Assembly: GCF_000285535.1 (NCBI RefSeq)
Contig: NZ_HE610986.1
Location: forward strand, 137,204-201,203
DNA: 64,000 nt
DNA from: Bacillus timonensis
Lineage (GTDB): Bacteria; Bacillota; Bacilli; Bacillales; Bacillaceae_L
Direction of reading: 5' to 3'
The notes under the pieces were generated by a model, which had not been told where the DNA came from, searched no databases, and was given only the letters and a program-made list of their open reading frames with translations. Both the position numbers and the translations under genes were made by a program. Positions 8,433-18,253 of the stretch are shown here, piece by piece (the stretch's first letter is position 1; the number at the start of each line of letters is the position of its first letter).

Positions 8433-8467
8433 AAAAATACCCCTCCTACTATGATTAGGGAGGGGAT
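8433..8467 (-). terminator. Terminator of the yueD-like gene
   Basis: In the leftward direction CCCCTCC pairs with GGAGGGG and is followed by TATTTTTTT. Confidence 0.8.
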
Positions 8468-8471
8468 TGTC

Positions 8472-9227
8472 CTACAAAAATGATTTTATATCATATACAT
8501 GACCATTGATTAATTCTTTGTTAAAGATAAGGTCGAGGATGACACCTGCAACGAAGTCAGGCGATCTAAGCATTCCTTTGTCATTGAATTCAATGAATTG
8601 CTCAACTTCTGTGAAATCTTCTTTCTTTGTTTTTCTGATTACCTCTTGCATTTCCGTGTCCATTACACCAGGAGAAAATGAAATTATAGTTACTGGATGT
8701 TCAGCTGTTTCCTGCTCAAATCCCACTGATTTTGTAAACATATCGATTCCTGCTTTAGACGTAGAGTATGCTGTCCATCCGTATCTGGCACGGTTTGCAG
8801 CACCTGATGAAATGTTCACAATTACTTTTTTCGTTGCAAACGATGCCGTATGGCGAATGAAATAGGAACTTAACAGCATTGGAGCTAAGAGATTAACATG
8901 GATACTCTCCGTTAGTTCTCTTGGACTTGCCTTTCCAATCGGCTTAATCGGATCAATTAATCCAGCATTGTTCACTAAATAAATTCCTTCTGCATTTGAA
9001 AAGTCGATGGAGGAAAAAATGCGTTCCATTACTTTTTCAATTTCCTCTGTCTTTTGGAGATCACAAGAAAAATAATAAAGATTAATTCCCTTTTCAAACG
9101 CAATTTCTTTTAACTCATTATTCTGCTTTCTTGATATACAAAATAAAGTATGATTTTTGTCCATAATTTGTTTTACGATGGACTCTCCTAATCCCCTAGA
9201 TGTTCCAGTAATAATAAAATATTTCAA
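8472..9227 (-). CDS. yueD: Short-chain dehydrogenase, YueD-like benzil reductase
   Basis: A 251-residue classical SDR that reduces carbonyl groups with NADPH; the nearest remembered relative is the (S)-benzoin-forming benzil reductase YueD. Motifs are TGTSRGLG (cofactor loop), NNAG, catalytic serine in NISSGAA and the YSTSK pair. The C-terminal SPGVMDTEMQ and GHVYDIKSFL also match YueD. The frame is open to a GTG three codons upstream, but AGGAG lies 8 nt before the TTG at 9227, giving the expected short N-terminus before IITG. The natural substrate is unknown. Confidence 0.82.
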   Translation of the reverse strand: MKYFIITGTSRGLGESIVKQIMDKNHTLFCISRKQNNELKEIAFEKGINLYYFSCDLQKTEEIEKVMERIFSSIDFSNAEGIYLVNNAGLIDPIKPIGKASPRELTESIHVNLLAPMLLSSYFIRHTASFATKKVIVNISSGAANRARYGWTAYSTSKAGIDMFTKSVGFEQETAEHPVTIISFSPGVMDTEMQEVIRKTKKEDFTEVEQFIEFNDKGMLRSPDFVAGVILDLIFNKELINGHVYDIKSFL

Positions 9228-9345
9228 ATAAGACACTCCTATTATGCTTTTATCTTTTCCACCATTTTCAATAAGTATATCATACCCTATTGAACACTGA
9301 TTGATAGGATAAAAGCAAGCAAATTGTCCTTTTTTATTGTAAATA

Positions 9346-10428
9346 TTATTCGATAATTCCTGTCTCGGTCAGCTCCACCTTTGCATGAACCGCTATTTCG
9401 ATATTAGGATACTCAAGCTTCCATTTTTCAAAATCTAAACCACGAGTTGAATGTCTGGCCATGTATCCAATTCCAACCGGATCAATATTTTTTTCTTGAA
9501 AATCTTTTAACATTTCTTCGGATTTTTCCTCAATAGCGCTCTCGAGTTCGTTGATGATCTTTTGAACAACTTTTGGAGTTGTTTTTTGTCCAGTAAACTC
9601 ACTTAATATCCCTTGAAACTTAATTGTAATGTTTACCTTCGGCTTCCCATTTACTTGCTCGACTTTTATTTTCCTATTCGTTTTGATACGCATAATCGAC
9701 GCAAACTCATCGGAACCTTTTAATGGTATTGTGTAGGCACCTTCACCATAATTTTGCACCATTGCTTTAAAGAAGAATAAATCTTTTTCATCAATTTTAT
9801 ACACTAATTTCCCTTCTTGAAAAACCCCAAGCCCTGTAATTTCCATTTTATCAGAAAGCAATTTTAACATAGGCAAATAGGGATCCATCCCCTCCATATA
9901 AAATCTATACATAAATGTATGAAGGTCGGACTTTGGCATGTCACGATGTTTAATATTATGTTGTAGCATGATTGACAAGTACTCCCCAGTACCCCTGTTG
10001 CCTAACGTTTTTTCTAATACGTCTCTTGTTTTTCCTTCAATAACAGCTAAATTTATTTTAGATCCTATACTTGCATCACGTTGAAGTGCATCAATATAGC
10101 GAATAATTCCATCTTTCGCTAACTCATCCTCGTACAGAACAACGCGAACAGCACCTGTCACTAACGGGTCTGCTGATTTTTTTTGTAAAACGGTAATAAT
10201 CTCCTTAGCTAATAAAGATTCGCCAGTGAAGCTTGCATTGTCAATACTTTTATCCGCATGAAAAACGGGGATGACGGCTGTTCCTTTAATCTTTTGACCC
10301 TCTGCTTTGTCGATTCCAATTGCAGCCACCATATTAATTTCATCGATAATCTCTTCTGATATCCTTCCATAAATAATGGTTACTATAATAATGACACAAA
10401 GCGCTATTACGATTAGAAACTTTTTCAT
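9346..10428 (-). CDS. Ger(x)C family spore germination protein, no lipobox
   Basis: A 360-residue third subunit of a GerA-type nutrient germinant receptor. The family start MVAAIGIDK and the RVVLYEDELAKDGI region are recognisable, and the C-terminal half is the usual GerAC domain. Family members are lipoproteins with a GCWDRREI-like motif after the signal. Here that place reads YGRISEEIIDEI with no cysteine, so the protein should stay anchored by its N-terminal helix (residues 4-20). It overlaps the permease gene by 4 nt and ends the operon. Confidence 0.88.
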   Translation of the reverse strand: MKKFLIVIALCVIIIVTIIYGRISEEIIDEINMVAAIGIDKAEGQKIKGTAVIPVFHADKSIDNASFTGESLLAKEIITVLQKKSADPLVTGAVRVVLYEDELAKDGIIRYIDALQRDASIGSKINLAVIEGKTRDVLEKTLGNRGTGEYLSIMLQHNIKHRDMPKSDLHTFMYRFYMEGMDPYLPMLKLLSDKMEITGLGVFQEGKLVYKIDEKDLFFFKAMVQNYGEGAYTIPLKGSDEFASIMRIKTNRKIKVEQVNGKPKVNITIKFQGILSEFTGQKTTPKVVQKIINELESAIEEKSEEMLKDFQEKNIDPVGIGYMARHSTRGLDFEKWKLEYPNIEIAVHAKVELTETGIIE

Positions 10429-11513
10429 TTTTTCTCCCTCAGTTTTCGAATGACTAATGTGATTACAAAGAGGATAGGAATAAAAACAAAAATATAATAA
10501 AATCCAAATTTTGATAAGTAGTTACTAACCATATCTATATTTTGACGTGTTTTTATAAAAACGCTTGCTATCAAAACCATTGGTAAAATAAATAGTAACG
10601 CTTTTCGTTGTTGAATTGAAAACATTCTTTTCATTCCTCTACTGGCTCCCCAGAGTGCAATACAAATATTAGGAAGAATCACAAGGAACCATGATGCGAT
10701 TCCAACATATTCAAAGCGTTCTACAAATGGCATGTTGATACTTTTAAACATTGTTAAAGTTGCCCAAATGATCTTATCCATTTGATCCGCACTAAAATAC
10801 ATAATCGCAGTAACTGCGGCAACTAGATATAAACCAGTAGTTGCTAAGACTCCTAGGTGGGCCCATTTTTGAGACTTTTCTGGATTCTTAATAAATGGAT
10901 AAAAGAGCAAAAGTGTCTCAAATCCCATAATACTTAAGGTCATGTCCTTTGTGCCTTGTGCAATCTCAGTTAGTGAATGATTCATGATTGGTACCAGATT
11001 TCGCACATGTGCATAATCCAATGGAAAAAATACCAAAAGAATAATATATCCAGGTAGGACAATGCTAAAAAAACTAATGCCTGTTACTGCTCGAAAACCA
11101 CCTGAAATAATATAATAAGTTAGTATCATTGTATAAAAACCAAAAACCCAACCATTAAATTCGGGAAACATCCAAACCTGAACAACCTCAATATAGGTCC
11201 GCAAAACGGTTACCGCTAAAGCCATAAGATAAACAATAAATAAGAGGCTAAAAAAACCCCCTATCCACTTTCCAAAAACCTCTTTATGAACTTCAATAAT
11301 GTCCCCTTTTGAATGATTAAGTATTTTATACATCATCCACACAATGATATGGACTGCTATTCCAGATAAAATCACGGAAATCCAACTGTCATACCCCGCT
11401 GATTTTGCAATGATTCGCTGGAATCCTAGCATTCCCACCCCCACTTGCATGGAATGTATTAAAAAAAATACAAAAAAAGGAGAAACTAAAAATGATTCCT
11501 TGATCCTTTCCAT
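10425..11513 (-). CDS. GerB family germination permease subunit
   Basis: A 362-residue integral membrane protein of the endospore germination permease family (APC fold), with about ten hydrophobic segments. It begins with SFLVSPFFVFFLIHSMQVG and ends in a basic tail (VIRKLREKK). Such B subunits bind the nutrient germinant within the inner spore membrane. The gene lies 18 bp after the A subunit and overlaps the C subunit by 4 nt, so the three are one operon. The germinant cannot be predicted from sequence. Confidence 0.9.
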   Translation of the reverse strand: MERIKESFLVSPFFVFFLIHSMQVGVGMLGFQRIIAKSAGYDSWISVILSGIAVHIIVWMMYKILNHSKGDIIEVHKEVFGKWIGGFFSLLFIVYLMALAVTVLRTYIEVVQVWMFPEFNGWVFGFYTMILTYYIISGGFRAVTGISFFSIVLPGYIILLVFFPLDYAHVRNLVPIMNHSLTEIAQGTKDMTLSIMGFETLLLFYPFIKNPEKSQKWAHLGVLATTGLYLVAAVTAIMYFSADQMDKIIWATLTMFKSINMPFVERFEYVGIASWFLVILPNICIALWGASRGMKRMFSIQQRKALLFILPMVLIASVFIKTRQNIDMVSNYLSKFGFYYIFVFIPILFVITLVIRKLREKK

Positions 11514-11530
11514 AGCTGCAACTCCTCGGA

Positions 11531-13015
11531 TTACTCGTCAATATCTTTTTTCGCCTCCGCTTTTTTGCGATTAAAACGGTTTGTGTCTTCAGGACGAACA
11601 TATACCGGACGCTTTGCTAGTTGAGAATATGGTAATCGAACAAAAGCATCCCTTAAATCTCTTACACGGATTGGATAAATCGGTTCTAGAAATGGCCGAC
11701 CTAAGGATGTTAAGCGAATTAAATGGGTCATTAAAAAACAAAAACATAAAACAATTCCTAATAATCCCCATAGCTGCGCAAAAAGTAGAAAAGGAAACCG
11801 AATGATACGGATTGTGTTACCCATTGTATAAACAGGTGTTGTAAATGATGCGAGTGCAGCAAGTGCAATCATAATCAATAAAACATTACTCGTTAGTCCT
11901 GCTTCAACGGATGCCGTTCCAATTACGATACCACCCACGATACCGATTGTTTGTCCAACCTTGGCAGGCAATCTTGCCCCAGCCTCCCGTAGTAACTCAA
12001 TGGTTATTTCCAAAAACAAAGCCTCTAAAATCGGGGGTAATGGAACCTCACGTCTTGAGATTACTAAGGTTGCCAATAAATCCCGCGGAATTAATTCATG
12101 ATGATAGGTAAGAACCGCTACATAGATTGGTGTAATCAATATCGAAAAGATAACTGAAAAAAGTCGAAGCATCCGAACAAATGAAGCAATGTACCAATTC
12201 ATGAAATAGTCTTCAAACGATGAGAAAAATTCAACAAGGGTTGTTGGTGATATAACAGCTTGTGGTGAACCCTCAGATAGAATGGCAATTTTCCCCTCTA
12301 CTAATACAGATGCAACACGGTCAGGTCTTTCCGTTTCTAGCATTTGTGGAAACGGTGAGTACGTATTATCAATAATCATTTGTGAAATAAAGGAGCTATC
12401 ACTAATTGAATCAAATTCAACATCACTAATCCTTTGTAAAACCGTTTGTACATTTTCCTTTTCAACAATATCTTCTATATAAAGTACTGCTACTTTTGTC
12501 TTTGAAAGCTTACCTACAGTTAGTTCCTTCACACGTAATTCAGGAACTGGCAATCGTTTTCGAATGAGGTTTAAATTCGTATCAAGGGACTCAACGAATG
12601 CCTCTTTTGGACCATTCACACTGAATTCCACTTCAGGCGAGTTGACAGATCTTTTTTCAAATTTCACAGCGTCTATTAAGGCACATTCACTATCATTTTT
12701 ATGAAATTGAATCATGATACTACCTTGTAATAGCTTATTCTCGATTTCTCCCGTCTTTTTCGTAATGATTATCTCTTTATTTGGGATAATTCCTTGAAGT
12801 TCTCGAATGGAATAGATTTTAGCATAGAGCAAATAAGGCAAAATTTGTTCATTAAGGGTTTTGGTATCAATGATATTGCGCTGATAACAAATCCAGTATG
12901 GGCGAATCGCTTGGCTATTGAATTGACAAATAAAGTCTTCTGATTTTCGAAAGGTTTGATAGGTTTCTTCAGTTAATCGAGGTTTTTTATGTTCTTTTTT
13001 AAACCAATTCGCCAT
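11531..13015 (-). CDS. GerA family spore germination protein (A subunit)
   Basis: A 494-residue GerAA-type subunit. The cytoplasmic N-terminal half (about residues 1-245) contains ELRVKELTVGKL and YSPFPQMLETERPDRV; then comes VEGKIAILSEGSPQAVISP, followed by four to five membrane segments and a charged C-terminal tail. GerA subunits oligomerise into an ion channel that opens on germinant binding. The frame is open 40 codons upstream, but ATG 13015 has AGGAG at 7 nt and gives the standard N-terminus. First gene of the operon; a forespore SigG promoter is expected but no clean match was found. Confidence 0.92.
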   Translation of the reverse strand: MANWFKKEHKKPRLTEETYQTFRKSEDFICQFNSQAIRPYWICYQRNIIDTKTLNEQILPYLLYAKIYSIRELQGIIPNKEIIITKKTGEIENKLLQGSIMIQFHKNDSECALIDAVKFEKRSVNSPEVEFSVNGPKEAFVESLDTNLNLIRKRLPVPELRVKELTVGKLSKTKVAVLYIEDIVEKENVQTVLQRISDVEFDSISDSSFISQMIIDNTYSPFPQMLETERPDRVASVLVEGKIAILSEGSPQAVISPTTLVEFFSSFEDYFMNWYIASFVRMLRLFSVIFSILITPIYVAVLTYHHELIPRDLLATLVISRREVPLPPILEALFLEITIELLREAGARLPAKVGQTIGIVGGIVIGTASVEAGLTSNVLLIMIALAALASFTTPVYTMGNTIRIIRFPFLLFAQLWGLLGIVLCFCFLMTHLIRLTSLGRPFLEPIYPIRVRDLRDAFVRLPYSQLAKRPVYVRPEDTNRFNRKKAEAKKDIDE

Positions 13016-13211
13016 TTTTATCTCCTTTTTCCTTACTTGTGGATATTCAAAAGGCCATTTTTTCCACTTCTTCCTCTTGTTAGTTATTCCTTGAAATGTA
13101 TGGAATTTATGCATGCAATTTCTATTTAAATGCAAAATTGGAATAAAGGTGAGGCATGAAATGAAGTGTAAGGCAAGATACTAAAAGAAAAGTGTGATTG
13201 AGGTGATATTA

Positions 13212-14582
13212 ATGTGGAATAAAAAGAGGATTGCGATTGTCGCATTAGCCATTACAATTGGACTAACCCTATTTGTTTCTTTTTCACTATTCGATAATGG
13301 GGCTCAAGATAAATCAAAAATGTCTTCTACTCCTAATGCTCCCATCCAATTAGGAAACGAAACGATTGATACCTCTCCCCAAATTATGAATGTGGACTCG
13401 ATTCACTTATATAATAAAGTCCAAAAGCAATTAGATACTCATGAAGAAATCGACGTTATTGACCATAATGGAAAGGACAAAAGCCATTACCATCACCATC
13501 AGGTCATCGTTGATTTTAAAAAACATTTAACACAAGCGGAAATAAACCAAATTGAAAAAGATATAGATGGAAAACTTTTACGTAAGCTTGATTCAACTTA
13601 CATTTTTGAATCAGATAACATGAAGACACCTGAGATGATTTCGTATTTCGATAAAAGGAAGGATGTTGAGTTTGCAGAACCAAATTACATTTTAATGCAA
13701 AATCAACAACACCCGAATGACCTTCTATACAATGACTTTCAGTGGAATTTACGTATGATTGACTCAGAAAATGGCTGGGGAATAACTCAAGGTTCTGATA
13801 AGGTAAAAATTGCGATTGTTGATACTGGAGTAGACCTTGATCATCCTGACCTTGTTAATCGAATTTCAGGTGGATATAACATTCTAAAGGATAATAATGT
13901 CCCGGATGATGACAACGGACATGGTACACATGTGGCAGGGATTATTGCTTCGCAAACGAACAATCATCAAGGGACTGCAGGACTCACATGGTTTAATCCC
14001 ATTATGCCAGTTAAAGTAATGGGTGCTGATGGTTATGGGTCAACCTTTGACATTGCTCGAGGCATCATTTGGGCAACTGATCATGGTGCCGATGTCATAA
14101 ACCTAAGTCTTGGCAACTACCAAGGCTCAAAATTATTAAAACAAGCCGTTGATTATGCATACAGACATGACGTTGTTATGGTCGCTGCATCTGGCAATGA
14201 CAATTCAAGCCAACCAAGTTACCCGTCGGCATATCCACAAGTATTAAGTGTTGCCGCCGTTGACTTAAATGGAGAAAAAGCTGATTTTTCGAATTATGGC
14301 GACTATATCGACATAGCGGCACCTGGTGTGACGATACCAAGTACCTATATTGATGAGCAATATGCAGCATTATCAGGGACTTCAATGGCAGCACCACATG
14401 TTGCCGCTCTTGCAGCCTTAATGCGTTCCATCAACCCAAACCTTTCAAATAAAGAAATTATGGATATTATCAAAGGAACAAGCCTTGACCTTGGAAAGGC
14501 TGGTAAAGATATTTATTTTGGAGAAGGGTTAATTGATATTGTTCAAGCCCTCCAACAAGCAAAACAAGGGAAGGCTTCTTGA
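13212..14582 (+). CDS. S8 family subtilisin-like serine protease
   Basis: A 456-residue secreted or anchored protease. Residues 6-25 form a signal or anchor helix. A propeptide resembling inhibitor I9 spans about 95-165. The catalytic domain has Asp204 (IVDTG), His237 (NGHGTH), oxyanion Asn329 (ASGND) and Ser391 (SGTSMAAP). The thermitase-like DNGHGTHVAG block and lack of cysteines fit extracellular Bacillus proteases. A GTG six codons upstream is open, but GAGGTGA directly before ATG 13212 supports this start. It is divergent from the ger operon and has its own terminator. Confidence 0.92.
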   Translation: MWNKKRIAIVALAITIGLTLFVSFSLFDNGAQDKSKMSSTPNAPIQLGNETIDTSPQIMNVDSIHLYNKVQKQLDTHEEIDVIDHNGKDKSHYHHHQVIVDFKKHLTQAEINQIEKDIDGKLLRKLDSTYIFESDNMKTPEMISYFDKRKDVEFAEPNYILMQNQQHPNDLLYNDFQWNLRMIDSENGWGITQGSDKVKIAIVDTGVDLDHPDLVNRISGGYNILKDNNVPDDDNGHGTHVAGIIASQTNNHQGTAGLTWFNPIMPVKVMGADGYGSTFDIARGIIWATDHGADVINLSLGNYQGSKLLKQAVDYAYRHDVVMVAASGNDNSSQPSYPSAYPQVLSVAAVDLNGEKADFSNYGDYIDIAAPGVTIPSTYIDEQYAALSGTSMAAPHVAALAALMRSINPNLSNKEIMDIIKGTSLDLGKAGKDIYFGEGLIDIVQALQQAKQGKAS

Positions 14583-14584
14583 TT

Positions 14585-14617
14585 AAAAAGTGGGGATTCT
14601 CCCACTTTTTTCTTTTT
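14585..14617 (+). terminator. Terminator of the S8 protease gene
   Basis: AAAAAGTGGG pairs with CCCACTTTTT around a short loop, followed by TCTTTTT. Confidence 0.88.
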
Positions 14618-14696
14618 CCATTCATATTACATACGTTAATGGATACGATAAAAAATGGAATTCCAAAAATGGAAGTTTGTTATTGGAGGGAGGACA

Positions 14697-16391
14697 TTGT
14701 CTCAAACTAGAACTCTACATCGAAGCGAGTATCGTCTTATCGTAGCAGCCCTCCTACTCATTATCATTTTTGTATCTCCCTACTTTATTCTAGGAGAAGA
14801 TGCTCATATACGAGTTCATGACAACTTGGATTCAAATCTCGCATGGTATCGGGTTCTTGCACAAAGTAATCAAATGCTTGGTTCAGTCGATGCAACCATC
14901 CCCCAAATTATGAATGGCAATCTCCAAAGAGGTGCGTTTGGTACAGAATTTAGTCTGATTGTATGGTTACATGTCTTTTTTCCACCGATGATTGCCTATG
15001 GTATAAGCCAATTTCTTACAAGAATCTTTGCATTCCTTGGCATGTTTTTATTGTTAAAAAAGCATTTACTTACACGAAATGAATGGGCTTGGATTCGTGT
15101 CGGAGTTTCGTTGGCATTTGCACTTACACCATTCTGGCCATCGGGAATGCTAAGTACGCTTGGAATGCCATTAGCACTTTGGGCACTTCTCAACATTCGT
15201 GCTGGTGAAAGGTCATGGTGGAATTGGATTACACTGACCTTACTCCCACTCTATGCTAGCATTGTCCTTGGTTTTTTCTTTTTTATCAGTGCAATGGGTA
15301 TTGTATGGATCATTGATTGTCTACGTGGCAAGGGGTGGAACCTTCGCTTTTTATGGGCACTCATCTATTTCACATTTATTTTTATGGCCGTTGAATACAG
15401 ACTTGTTTACTCCTTTCTCTTCATGGATGAACCGAATAGTCGTGATGAATATTTTCATGCACGATTATCTTTTCTACGTGCACTGCGACTATCCTTAAAA
15501 AATTATGTTCTCGGCCATACCCATGTAATGAGTGTACATGGCTTAATTATTTTGCCTGTCAGCCTACTAGCCCTGAACATTGTAATTTTCCACAAACAAT
15601 GGAGACAAGAAAAGGTCTTTCTTTTTTTACATTTATTAAATGCTGGTTTATCGATTTGGTATGCATTTTGGTTTTATAAGGGATGGGCACCTTTAACCGA
15701 GCGGTTCCACTTTCTAAATACCTTTAATTTTGCAAGATACCACTTTCTTAGGCCGATGGTCATTTACGCATTATTTGCTCTATCCTTAAAAATCCTATGG
15801 GAATACAAACCTGGTTGGAAGCGGGCAAGCTTAATTTTCCTGGTAGCACAATTAGTCATGGTCGCCTCCTTTAATGAGGAAATTGTGTATAAAAAGAAAC
15901 CCTCTTTCCAACAGTTTTTTGCAGAAAAACAATTCGCGGAAATCAAAACGTACATTGGTTTGCCCCAAGAGGATTATCGTGTTGCTAGTATTGGCCTACA
16001 TCCGGCTATTGCTCAGTTTAATGGGTTCTATACACTCGATACGTATAATAATTTTTATCCACTTTCCTATAAACATCAGTTTCGTGAAATTATCACCAAG
16101 GAATTGAAAAAGGATAAAAAACTCAGAGAATATTTTGATGAATGGGGCGGCAGATGCTACATCTTTTTAGATGAACTTGGAAAGCATTATATGTTTAAAA
16201 AGACCTCGAAAAAAGAAATTAAGAATATGGAACTAAATATGCAGGCATTTTACGAAATGGGAGGAAGATATATTATTTCATCTGTGCCTATTAAAAATGC
16301 CGCAAAGAATGACCTTGTACTAGAAGACACTTTTGATTCACCGGAATCCGCATGGAGGATTTATCTTTATCGGGTATCTTTTGAGCATTAA
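14697..16391 (+). CDS. ykoS: Polytopic membrane protein, DUF6044 (YkoS-like)
   Basis: A 564-residue protein with about ten to twelve hydrophobic segments and an extracytoplasmic C-terminal part (from about residue 410) containing FNGFYTLDTYNNFYPL. It matches the DUF6044 family typified by B. subtilis YkoS, which is encoded next to the glycosyltransferase ykoT as here. An ATG at 14655 is in frame but lacks a ribosome site, while GGAGGGAGG lies 7 nt before TTG 14697, giving a length close to YkoS. The layout recalls GT-C glycosyltransferases acting on lipid-linked sugars; the reaction is unknown. Confidence 0.82.
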   Translation: MSQTRTLHRSEYRLIVAALLLIIIFVSPYFILGEDAHIRVHDNLDSNLAWYRVLAQSNQMLGSVDATIPQIMNGNLQRGAFGTEFSLIVWLHVFFPPMIAYGISQFLTRIFAFLGMFLLLKKHLLTRNEWAWIRVGVSLAFALTPFWPSGMLSTLGMPLALWALLNIRAGERSWWNWITLTLLPLYASIVLGFFFFISAMGIVWIIDCLRGKGWNLRFLWALIYFTFIFMAVEYRLVYSFLFMDEPNSRDEYFHARLSFLRALRLSLKNYVLGHTHVMSVHGLIILPVSLLALNIVIFHKQWRQEKVFLFLHLLNAGLSIWYAFWFYKGWAPLTERFHFLNTFNFARYHFLRPMVIYALFALSLKILWEYKPGWKRASLIFLVAQLVMVASFNEEIVYKKKPSFQQFFAEKQFAEIKTYIGLPQEDYRVASIGLHPAIAQFNGFYTLDTYNNFYPLSYKHQFREIITKELKKDKKLREYFDEWGGRCYIFLDELGKHYMFKKTSKKEIKNMELNMQAFYEMGGRYIISSVPIKNAAKNDLVLEDTFDSPESAWRIYLYRVSFEH

Positions 16392-16474
16392 AAATGTGAG
16401 CAAGCTATAAACTGTTACATTACTCATTCGAGTTTCCTTACTTTCATTAAAAAATCTTTCTAGGGGGATTCATC

Positions 16475-17506
16475 ATGAATGCACCATTACTTACCATAGT
16501 TGTCCCTTGCTACAATGAAGAAGAAGTTCTTCCTGAAACGATGAAGCAATTAAGTATTCTTCTGGATGAACTTGTCTCGAACAATCTCATTTCTGAAAAA
16601 AGTAAACTCTTATTTGTCGATGATGGAAGCAAGGACCAAACATGGTCGATTATTTATAAACAAAGCCTTAAAGACAGTAAAATCAAAGGGCTTAAACTCG
16701 CCAGAAATGTAGGTCACCAAAATGCCTTGCTTGCTGGTTTGTTTACAGCAAAAGATCAATCAGACTGTCTCGTCTCGATTGATGCCGATTTACAGGACGA
16801 TATTGAAGTAATCCGTGAATTTTTAATCCGTTATTCTGAAGGTTATGAAGTTGTATATGGAGTACGAAGAGAAAGAAAGACCGATACTTTTTTTAAGAAG
16901 CATACTGCACAAGCATTTTACAGGTTAATGAAAATCATGGGGGTAAACCTTGTTTATAATCATGCTGATTTCCGCTTAATGAGTAGACGTGCCGTTGAAG
17001 CTCTTGAGCAATTTGATGAAAGCAATTTGTTTTTAAGAGGGGTTGTTCCTCTTGTTGGGTTTCACTCAACATCCGTTTTTTATGACAGAAAGGAACGGAT
17101 GGCAGGAGTCACGAAATACCCATTACGGAAAATGCTTTCGTTTGCCCTTGACGGGATTACATCCTTTAGTGTCACACCGATTCGCCTAATCTCGTTGATG
17201 GGCTTTCTCTCCTTTTTTGTCAGTCTTCTGTTTGGTGGGTACTTTTTTTATTTGAAGTTTAGTGGACAAACCCAGACAGGCTGGACGTCTATGATTACAT
17301 CGATTTGGTTAATCGGTGGCCTTCAGTTGATTGCTTTAGGATTTATCGGTGAATACATTGGGAAAATTTATAAGGAAACAAAACGGCGACCAAAGTTCGT
17401 AGTGGATGTGGATACCTATAATCTGGGGGTACCAAAAGAAGAGCCTGTTACACCGGAAGAAGGTGGAATATTGATTGATTACAACCCATTATCTGAAACC
17501 AACTAA
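16475..17506 (+). CDS. ykoT: GT2 family polyprenyl-phosphate glycosyltransferase (YkoT-like)
   Basis: A 343-residue enzyme with an N-terminal GT-A domain: VVPCYNEEEVLP, LFVDDGSKDQT, metal-binding DADLQDD and NHADFRLMSRR. Two membrane helices follow at about residues 235-300. This is the GtrB/DPM architecture, which charges undecaprenyl phosphate with a sugar on the cytoplasmic face. It sits between the YkoS-like and GtrA-like genes, and a GtrA flippase partner overlapping its 3' end is the classic GtrA-GtrB pairing. The sugar is unknown. Confidence 0.9.
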   Translation: MNAPLLTIVVPCYNEEEVLPETMKQLSILLDELVSNNLISEKSKLLFVDDGSKDQTWSIIYKQSLKDSKIKGLKLARNVGHQNALLAGLFTAKDQSDCLVSIDADLQDDIEVIREFLIRYSEGYEVVYGVRRERKTDTFFKKHTAQAFYRLMKIMGVNLVYNHADFRLMSRRAVEALEQFDESNLFLRGVVPLVGFHSTSVFYDRKERMAGVTKYPLRKMLSFALDGITSFSVTPIRLISLMGFLSFFVSLLFGGYFFYLKFSGQTQTGWTSMITSIWLIGGLQLIALGFIGEYIGKIYKETKRRPKFVVDVDTYNLGVPKEEPVTPEEGGILIDYNPLSETN

Positions 17507-17873
17507 TGCGTTTTTTCGTTTTTTGCTGGTGGGTCTCATGAACACGTTTGTCGGGCTTCTGAGCATTTTTTTGTTGCTACACGTAGTTGGCCTCTCCTAT
17601 TGGCTTTCAACGTTTCTTGGAAATTCCATTGGCGCAACCGTAAGCTACGTCCTAAACAGACGTTTTACCTTTGGTAGCAAAACCTCGTTTGCGAGAAGTA
17701 TCCCTTTGTTTATAGCGGTCATTTTCTCTTGCTACTTTCTATCTTTTTCAATAAGTAAGTTGGCGGCGGAATTCCTTTTCACCACACACACAAATGAGGT
17801 CGCTGTTTTGCTAGGAACAGGGCTCTACACGATTACAAATTATCTAGGTCAAAAACATATTGTGTTTTCATAG
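17475..17873 (+). CDS. GtrA family flippase-like membrane protein
   Basis: A 132-residue protein with four membrane helices and GtrA family hallmarks: RFLLVGLMNTFVGLL, the YVLNRRFTF loop and a C-terminal NYLGQKHIVF. GtrA proteins are thought to translocate undecaprenyl-linked sugars made by the adjacent GT2 enzyme. The gene overlaps ykoT by 32 nt. TTG 17475 is chosen because AAGGTGG precedes it at 7 nt; the ATG overlapping the ykoT stop is out of frame and closes at once. Confidence 0.85.
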   Translation: MITTHYLKPTNAFFRFLLVGLMNTFVGLLSIFLLLHVVGLSYWLSTFLGNSIGATVSYVLNRRFTFGSKTSFARSIPLFIAVIFSCYFLSFSISKLAAEFLFTTHTNEVAVLLGTGLYTITNYLGQKHIVFS

Positions 17874-17904
17874 AAAAGCTTAGGTTAAGAAACCGAGCCG
17901 ATAA

Positions 17905-18093
17905 ATAAACGGCTAAATTCCTCTTAATTTGTAATTATCACTAAATAGTCTTAAATAAGCGGATAGATTCCGCCTATTGACTCGAAAAATTCAAAAGCGG
18001 GGGATTTTGAATTATGTAGTCGGAAAGCCTCCGCTTATTTCTCCCCCAAAAAAGCTTCTTTCTGCTTTTAACCAAAAAATTTCCGCTTAACTT
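17905..18093 (+). repeat. Dispersed four-unit palindromic repeat, copy A
   Basis: Four degenerate 26-bp units begin near 17905, 17955, 18016 and 18068. The arms read like TAAGCGGA and TCCGC(C/T)TATT. Copy B lies at 33782-33970 in the same orientation and copy C at 42558-42746 inverted. Weaker similarity to copy B continues to about 18240, including a shared TTTAGCTTGATATTGACC. It lies between the converging gtrA and carboxypeptidase genes. Confidence 0.85.
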
Positions 18094-18126
18094 ACTTAGT
18101 TGTTTTGCATCATGACATTAGATGAT

Positions 18127-18158
18127 AAAAACGCAGAGGTTGAAAAACCTCTGCGTTT
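18127..18158 (-). terminator. Terminator downstream of the DD-carboxypeptidase gene
   Basis: ACGCAGAGGTT pairs perfectly with AACCTCTGCGT around a short loop, followed leftward by TTTTTATC. Confidence 0.8.
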
Positions 18159-18253
18159 GTCTGTGTCATTTTATTGTCTATACGTATGTGATTTAGCTTG
18201 ATATTGACCATGAATTCCGTAATTCTATTTCACAACCGAACTACTTATATTGT

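Noticed and set aside
14655-14697. ATG 14655 as start of the YkoS-like gene
   Set aside because: No ribosome site; TTG 14697 has GGAGGGAGG at proper distance and gives the family length.
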